Virus record (IMG/VR): IMGVR_UViG_3300027898_000023
Span: 1-36,183 of that record
Reading direction: 5' to 3' (one strand)
Length of the DNA stretch: 36,183 bases
DNA from: a virus
The notes beneath the pieces were generated by a model, which had not been told where the DNA came from, searched no databases, and saw nothing but the letters and a program-made list of their open reading frames with translations. Made by a program: the position numbers and the translations under genes. Positions within the stretch are counted from its first letter, which is position 1. Every line of letters starts with the position of its first letter. Below, one piece after another: positions 31,536 to 36,183 of the stretch.

Positions 31536-33635
31536 TTACACTTCTGATAAATTTATTCCTATCTTAGGTATAGCCTCTAGCTTGACACCTGGTAGGTGTA
31601 CAGTATTTTCCATAGCATCTTGTAGTAAAAGACTAATGTTTTCAGCATCTTGTGCGTCACACTCGACTACTAATGAATCGTGTACCTGGACTACGATGTT
31701 ACACTCAATCCCCACCTCCTGAGTGTTCTTTTTAAATCCTATGGCAGCCCGGTTAACTATACTGGCTGCTGTTCCTTGTATCCTATGATTCACCGACAGG
31801 TTGAGGATGGTCCTAGCCTCGTAAGGAAGATCAGCGTGTTCTGATCTGCCGTATATAGCAGTTATATCTTTGGCTTTAGGAATACGCCTAGGACGTCCAA
31901 ATAGGTTGACTACCTGGCCATCTCGTTTTGCCATCTCGTGAGAACTAGTCATCATCTTTTTAACATCAGGAAACTTTTCAAAATAACTATCGATGTCTTC
32001 CTGCGTAGCGTCGATACTCTTTTTAGTAGTACTCGCCAGCTGGTGCGCTGTGGCTCCGTAGGTACTTGCTAACGCGATGACTTTAGATAGGTCTCGTAGT
32101 TTTTTGTATTTGATGCCGAACGCGTTTGGTGAGCCATCTTTCCTTGGAACGCAGTCGTACTTACCGTACACCTCCATACCGATGACTGAGTAAAAATCAT
32201 CTTCACCCTCAAACGCGGCCATAAGACGCACGTCCTGGCTCATGAACGCGAATACTCGTGGCTCTAGTTGTGAATAGTCAGCCCCTACAAATACCTTGCC
32301 TGGACGAGATATAACACATTCTTTGATACGTTTATCGTCTCTAGGTAAGTTTTGAAAGTTCGGATTTGAGCTGGAGTACCGCCCTGAGGTGGTTCCCGTC
32401 TGTTTAAAGCTAGGTTTAATCACACCATAGGATACTCGAGATCCTATGCCTTCTACATACGTGGTAAGTATCTTGTCTGTTTTTTTGTACTCAAGTAGTT
32501 TTTGAATCCATTTAAAATAGGGTGCATACTTACTCAGGATCTTATCGTTACACTCGGTGTACGACCAGGGGGCTTTGATCTTTTTAGCGTTCCTGGTTTT
32601 ACCATTGATCGTAATCTTGGGTACGTATACCTGTCCTTCTCGTTTTAAACACAACTCTATAAACTGTTTTCGATCTGATGGGGTATAGGGAAGTTTAGCC
32701 ATGCCTAAAGCTCGACAAACTGTTTTACCTTCTGCCGTAAGATTACCAAATTCTAGCCCTAGTTTACCGAACAGTAGCCAGCTCATCTGCACGTTTGATC
32801 CGATGTTGAACGTGGTTTTTTTGTTATCGCCTGGGTATTGTTCTTTTATATGCTCTGCAATCTCAGTATATATAAAATTCCTCGCTTCTAAACATTCCGC
32901 TTCTAGAGTCTTTTTAAGAGCCGTTAACTTCTTAGTATCTATAGCTAGCCCTACGGTATTCAACTCATACGTTACTAACCTTAGTAAGGGCATAGATTCT
33001 TCTTCATAAAAGAATGTTTCTAATCCTTGTTCATACAGCTCCTGGACGAGAATCAAGAATAGCATATATGTTAGGTATGCGTCTTTAGCTCCGTAGTATG
33101 CAAGTAGGCTGCTGTCCGCTTTATACATATCTTTGTTTTTAATGGTCCACTCGCCTCCGTTTTCAATAACCGAAGCCTTCATCAGCTCCTGTTCTTCCGT
33201 CGCGTCCTCACCAAAATACTGTTTAGCAAGCTCTTTTAATCCCACACGTCGATTTTCGTCTAAAAGGTGGGCTAACACCATGGTGTCGGTGTGCAGCGCG
33301 TCGATAAGCCTTGTGTTAAAAAAAGCCTGGGCCATCTGACAGTCAAACACGCCGTTATGCATTATCAGCTGTTTATGTTTTAACACCTCTAAAAGGCGTG
33401 TTACAGCCTCTTTTGTAGGTAGGTAGTCTAATGTTTGGTTTATAGGGTCCCATTTAGCAAGGATAGCGTAATAAGCCGTGTCTTCGTTAAAACAAACAGA
33501 CACCCCAATTATTTCGTGGGATGTCGTTAACCCGGTAGTTTCGCAGTCATATGCAACGTACTCGGCTTGCTCAACTTGTTTAATTAACATGTCAATGCTT
33601 GATACTGTTTCCAGTATTACTAGTTTTGGAGACAC
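31536..33635 (-). CDS. Family A DNA polymerase with 3'-5' exonuclease
   Basis: 699 residues from GTG 33635 (AAGGAGGA upstream), overlapping the helicase gene by 44 bases. Exonuclease: Asp30/Glu32 (YDCETTGL), 'HNGVFD' (93-98), 'YYGAKDA' (Asp185). Polymerase: 'TSGRYSSSNPNFQNLP' (~416-431), motif A 'DYSQLEPR' (Asp453), motif B R514...K518...Y526, motif C 'VHDS' (651-654). The position equivalent to E. coli Pol I Phe762 is Leu522, and the glutamate of HDE is Ser654. It is the replicative polymerase. Confidence 0.95.
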   Translation of the reverse strand: MSPKLVILETVSSIDMLIKQVEQAEYVAYDCETTGLTTSHEIIGVSVCFNEDTAYYAILAKWDPINQTLDYLPTKEAVTRLLEVLKHKQLIMHNGVFDCQMAQAFFNTRLIDALHTDTMVLAHLLDENRRVGLKELAKQYFGEDATEEQELMKASVIENGGEWTIKNKDMYKADSSLLAYYGAKDAYLTYMLFLILVQELYEQGLETFFYEEESMPLLRLVTYELNTVGLAIDTKKLTALKKTLEAECLEARNFIYTEIAEHIKEQYPGDNKKTTFNIGSNVQMSWLLFGKLGLEFGNLTAEGKTVCRALGMAKLPYTPSDRKQFIELCLKREGQVYVPKITINGKTRNAKKIKAPWSYTECNDKILSKYAPYFKWIQKLLEYKKTDKILTTYVEGIGSRVSYGVIKPSFKQTGTTSGRYSSSNPNFQNLPRDDKRIKECVISRPGKVFVGADYSQLEPRVFAFMSQDVRLMAAFEGEDDFYSVIGMEVYGKYDCVPRKDGSPNAFGIKYKKLRDLSKVIALASTYGATAHQLASTTKKSIDATQEDIDSYFEKFPDVKKMMTSSHEMAKRDGQVVNLFGRPRRIPKAKDITAIYGRSEHADLPYEARTILNLSVNHRIQGTAASIVNRAAIGFKKNTQEVGIECNIVVQVHDSLVVECDAQDAENISLLLQDAMENTVHLPGVKLEAIPKIGINLSEV

Positions 33636-35460
33636 TGTCTTCCTCCTTATACGGTACCGCGTGATATGTTACCAGGTCTGTTTTCCTGTCAGCCTTCCTA
33701 AGATTTGTTGCTGTCTGTAGTCTCCAGTTAAAAGCCTGAACCTCCAGCTGGGTTAAATCTCTGAGCTGTTCTGTTTCAGGATCAAAAAGCAGATAATACG
33801 CTACGTCTTCATGGATCTTATCACGTTTAGTATGCTTATGTCGAATCTTACAAAATTTAAACGCCGTTACCGTCGGGCAGCCCTCTTCATGGTGTACGCG
33901 TTTTAACGGCTGCCACAACGTCACCAGGTAATCGCAGTACGCCTCAAAAAAGGTTGTTCCGTAGGCGGCGTCTTTATTTAGCTCTAAATCACCTATACCG
34001 GCTTTTTCACGGCTTGTCTGTGATTGCATGATAACCATCGTGTTTGTTTCTACCGCAAACGCCTTCATACTATGGCAGACATCCATCAGTTCCATAGGTT
34101 TACCGTCTTTATCTTTCTTTTTCAAAACACCGATGTGGTCTATCACCACTGATCCGACCTTGTTTCCTGTTAACCGGGTGAATTTTTTAATATACTCTTG
34201 GATCTCGTATAATGACAGATGCCTATAGTTGTTATCATCATCATAATTACTGATAACGTGGATCTTACTATGTAGCGCGGTATCAGCGCCACACATCGTT
34301 TGCCATCGTTCTGCAATCTCGTTGGCTGGCTGTTCTAAGGGTATAAAAAAGTGATGGTAATCAGGGTTCTGTTGTGCAAACCACCTAAACATGTTTAAAG
34401 CAAACGCGGTTTTACCCACACCTGACCCGGCTACCAGTCCTATCACCTGTCCAAGCCTAAATCCGTACGCGGTGTTATCTATCCTAGGGTGGCACCGGAA
34501 GGGCTGTCCTCGTTTAGTTTGAGGGCCTTTACCTAGTATGTCAGCCACGCTATTGGATAATTCTAATTTTTCTGAGTTGTCCTGTGTTTCAAAAGTCCAG
34601 ATCTTATCAATGATATTTTGAGCATACGTTATACGGTGGACAGGGGCTCGCTCTAAAGCTTTGGCGCTATTTGTTAATACTGTTGCAGCCTCGTCTTTTT
34701 TAAACCCGTTAGCAAACATAAGATGGGCTAAACGGTAATCGCTACCACTTCGGTCATCCGAGGTGTCGGCCCATAGTTTTTTAACCTCAAGGTTTTCAAA
34801 TAAAAGTTTACCGAATTTGGCAGGTAACACGTCGTGGATTTTTGGTGATTTAGTTGGGTTATACACCGAGTCGTAGTGTCGTTGACAAAACTGCTCATCA
34901 GACTGAGTGATTGGAGGCAGTAGTTTATGTAATTCTTCTGCCGTATACTGGGTTAAAGACTCGTATTCTAACACACACGGTACTGGGGCACCTTTCTTTT
35001 TGGTGTTCATGGTGCCGGGAAGACGCATAAGTTGAAATATCTTACCTACGGCCTCATCGGTGTTAAGTAGCCGAGTTAACCGGCGTTGAAATCGAAGGTA
35101 ACTCATGGCATCTAAACCTGTTACGTCCCAGTAAACGTGTACACCGTTGCCTGAGTCTACCGCTTTTGTAAAAGGTATGTTGATTGATATGACTTTTTTA
35201 AGAAAGTCTTCCTTAGTCTTATAGACCCCGTCCTTGAGGTCACAATCAACAAAAACACAACTAAACGTGTCTATATCTGGCCCTTCCACAAACTTACCGG
35301 GTTGGTAAGTTGTGGGAGGGTTTGGGATGTAGTACACATTATAACCTTGGAAGTTATAATTTTTAATCTCGTCATCAGATAACTGGTTTTCGATGACTCT
35401 GGGCAGGGTTGGTTGTTCCTGCATAAGCCATTCTGGTGCGATCAATCTTACCAAAGTCAC
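33592..35460 (-). CDS. Fused AEP-type primase and DnaB-like helicase
   Basis: 622 residues from GTG 35460 (GGAGG upstream). N-terminal archaeo-eukaryotic primase-like domain: 'FVDCDLKD' with Asp72/Asp74, 'SGNGVHVYW' (103-111) and 'LPGTMNTK' (147-154). A helical linker follows (~200-310). C-terminal RecA-fold helicase: Walker A 'GSGVGKT' (345-351), Walker B 'VVIDHIG' (Asp441), and 'SQTSREKAG' downstream. It both primes and unwinds DNA for the adjacent polymerase. The combination replaces the T7-type TOPRIM primase with an AEP domain. Confidence 0.85.
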   Translation of the reverse strand: MTLVRLIAPEWLMQEQPTLPRVIENQLSDDEIKNYNFQGYNVYYIPNPPTTYQPGKFVEGPDIDTFSCVFVDCDLKDGVYKTKEDFLKKVISINIPFTKAVDSGNGVHVYWDVTGLDAMSYLRFQRRLTRLLNTDEAVGKIFQLMRLPGTMNTKKKGAPVPCVLEYESLTQYTAEELHKLLPPITQSDEQFCQRHYDSVYNPTKSPKIHDVLPAKFGKLLFENLEVKKLWADTSDDRSGSDYRLAHLMFANGFKKDEAATVLTNSAKALERAPVHRITYAQNIIDKIWTFETQDNSEKLELSNSVADILGKGPQTKRGQPFRCHPRIDNTAYGFRLGQVIGLVAGSGVGKTAFALNMFRWFAQQNPDYHHFFIPLEQPANEIAERWQTMCGADTALHSKIHVISNYDDDNNYRHLSLYEIQEYIKKFTRLTGNKVGSVVIDHIGVLKKKDKDGKPMELMDVCHSMKAFAVETNTMVIMQSQTSREKAGIGDLELNKDAAYGTTFFEAYCDYLVTLWQPLKRVHHEEGCPTVTAFKFCKIRHKHTKRDKIHEDVAYYLLFDPETEQLRDLTQLEVQAFNWRLQTATNLRKADRKTDLVTYHAVPYKEEDSVSKTSNTGNSIKH

Positions 35461-35477
35461 GAAAACCTCCAGGTTGA

Positions 35478-36053
35478 TTACTTAGACTTAGAACGCTTAG
35501 CTAACAACTCCTGTACCTTCAAACTTGCACCGGATGCTTTAGCCGCCGCTACCAAAGGCTTAGCGCCAGTCGGCAGGTGAGGAACAACCTCAGGACTATC
35601 GTCTAAATCTAACTCATTCCCACTAAAACCCACACTATCGTCCTCACTGTCAGCATCAGCAGGAACGCCAGTAACCTCAATCGTGTTCTCAGCATCAAAG
35701 TTCAACCGGAAAGTCTTCATAGGAAAACCTTTGCCGCTGTCCTTCTCACCTGCAAACTCAATCAACATAGCCGCGCCAACAGGTGAGCGGTTATACTTGC
35801 GAGTAAACCCTTCCGCTTGTTTTCGAAGCTCGTTTGCAAGAAACCCGTTACAGTTGACGCCAACAACGCCTTCTGTCGGGCTATCAAGAACAATCGTTGT
35901 TCTATCCTGCCCTGGGTTAAACTTGTTGGGGCTTGTATACTGGTACAAGTAATGCCCCTCAATCTTGGTAGGATTTTTCGTGCCTTCACGAGTTTTTCCC
36001 CCCAGGTTAACCCATTTTGTGGGCTTTTTTACACTTAAATCTTCGTATCCCAT
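35478..36053 (-). CDS. Possible ssDNA-binding or replication accessory protein
   Basis: 191 residues from ATG 36053 with GGAGG four bases upstream; the frame stays open further upstream but only across the hexanucleotide array. N-terminal 'GYEDLSVKKPTKWVNLGGKTREGTKNPTK' is basic. 'YLYQYTSPNKFNPGQDRTTIVLDS' and 'RLNFDAENTIEV' are beta-rich. An acidic segment (DADSEDDSVGFSGNELDLDDSPE) and a basic C-terminus follow. Its place before primase-helicase and the acidic region make a single-stranded DNA-binding role possible; not proven. Confidence 0.5.
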   Translation of the reverse strand: MGYEDLSVKKPTKWVNLGGKTREGTKNPTKIEGHYLYQYTSPNKFNPGQDRTTIVLDSPTEGVVGVNCNGFLANELRKQAEGFTRKYNRSPVGAAMLIEFAGEKDSGKGFPMKTFRLNFDAENTIEVTGVPADADSEDDSVGFSGNELDLDDSPEVVPHLPTGAKPLVAAAKASGASLKVQELLAKRSKSK

Positions 36054-36072
36054 TTTACCTCCTTCGGTAAAG

Positions 36073-36183
36073 TTATTTTTTATAAAGACAACAAACCTGA
36101 TTTTGACCGCGACAACGACCCCGATCCCGACTCCGACTGCGACCGCGACCACGACCCCGACCGCGACAACGACCCCGCCCGCG
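36073..36183 (-). repeat. Degenerate hexanucleotide array; possible end of an RG-rich gene
   Basis: From about 36105 to the edge the minus strand repeats GTCGNN about twelve times (GTCGCG, GTCGGG, GTCGTG and similar). One frame reads Arg-Gly/Arg-Ser repeats and ends at TAA 36073-36075, 20 bases before the next ATG, so it may be the C-terminus of an upstream gene cut by the edge. The other frames give Val-Ala/Gly or Asp-X repeats, so coding is uncertain. Confidence 0.5.

Noticed and set aside
36054-36152. N-terminal extension of the 191-residue gene through the hexanucleotide array
   Set aside because: GGAGG is perfectly placed before ATG 36053, while the extension reads only Val/Ala/Gly dipeptide repeats created by the array and has no ribosome binding site in view.
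1-36183. CRISPR arrays, transposons, integrase or attachment sites
   Set aside because: No regularly spaced repeat-spacer pattern, transposase or recombinase motif was seen. The four 20-mers are thousands of bases apart.

Overview
This window is a stretch of a tailed double-stranded DNA bacteriophage genome, probably podovirus-like. Every confident protein-coding gene lies on the minus strand, so the map is transcribed from right to left. The evidence is a continuous series of phage hallmark genes: a primase-helicase, a family A DNA polymerase, a large terminase, a portal, a scaffold, a major capsid protein, a head-tail adaptor with a large tail protein downstream, and an adhesin. The genes are very tightly packed, with many ATGA, GTGA, TAATG and TGATG stop-start overlaps. 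No integrase, repressor or tRNA gene was seen. A lipoprotein signal, Sec-type signal peptides and a periplasmic SmpA/OmlA-like domain suggest a Gram-negative host, but the host cannot be named. Both window ends fall in repetitive sequence: a repeated tail-protein motif on the left and a degenerate hexanucleotide array on the right.

Layout, in transcription order. (1) 36053-31536 holds replication genes: a possible ssDNA-binding-like protein, a fused AEP-type primase and DnaB-like helicase, and a family A DNA polymerase with 3'-5' exonuclease. (2) 31486-28433 holds small genes, including two helix-turn-helix or acetyltransferase proteins, and ends in the large terminase. (3) 28342-20933 is the head block: small virion proteins, portal, scaffold, and a major capsid gene split into three exons. 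(4) 20838-19353 is an inserted-looking pair after a strong terminator: an endonuclease VII-like nuclease and a Mom-like protein with a zinc ribbon. (5) 19288-14968 is an accessory block of small proteins, membrane proteins, a secreted subtilisin, a small lipoprotein, an HTH protein and a secreted SmpA/OmlA-like protein. (6) 14834-1 is the tail and internal virion block, interrupted at 8545-8125 by noncoding DNA with structured RNA elements.

Three things stand out. First, the major capsid gene is interrupted twice. The larger insert (765 nt) looks like a group I intron with an HNH homing endonuclease. The smaller insert is only 40 nt, yet it contains just the P1 and P10 guide pairings of a group I intron, including a U.G pair at the 5' splice site and a terminal G, with no room for a catalytic core. 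Second, an identical 20-mer (GGGACGTAGCGGCCTTATAG on the coding strand) occurs four times, each just upstream of a block of structural genes. It ends in TATAG like promoters of T7-type single-subunit RNA polymerases and is probably the late promoter of a phage polymerase encoded outside this window. Third, the 8139-8530 region carries two paralogous structured RNAs with compensatory base changes and a tRNA-like closing topology, separated by a long perfect-stem hairpin.

The genes together describe a phage that replicates with its own primase-helicase and polymerase, packages with its own terminase, probably transcribes late genes with its own RNA polymerase, and devotes a central block to host-envelope or DNA-modification functions.
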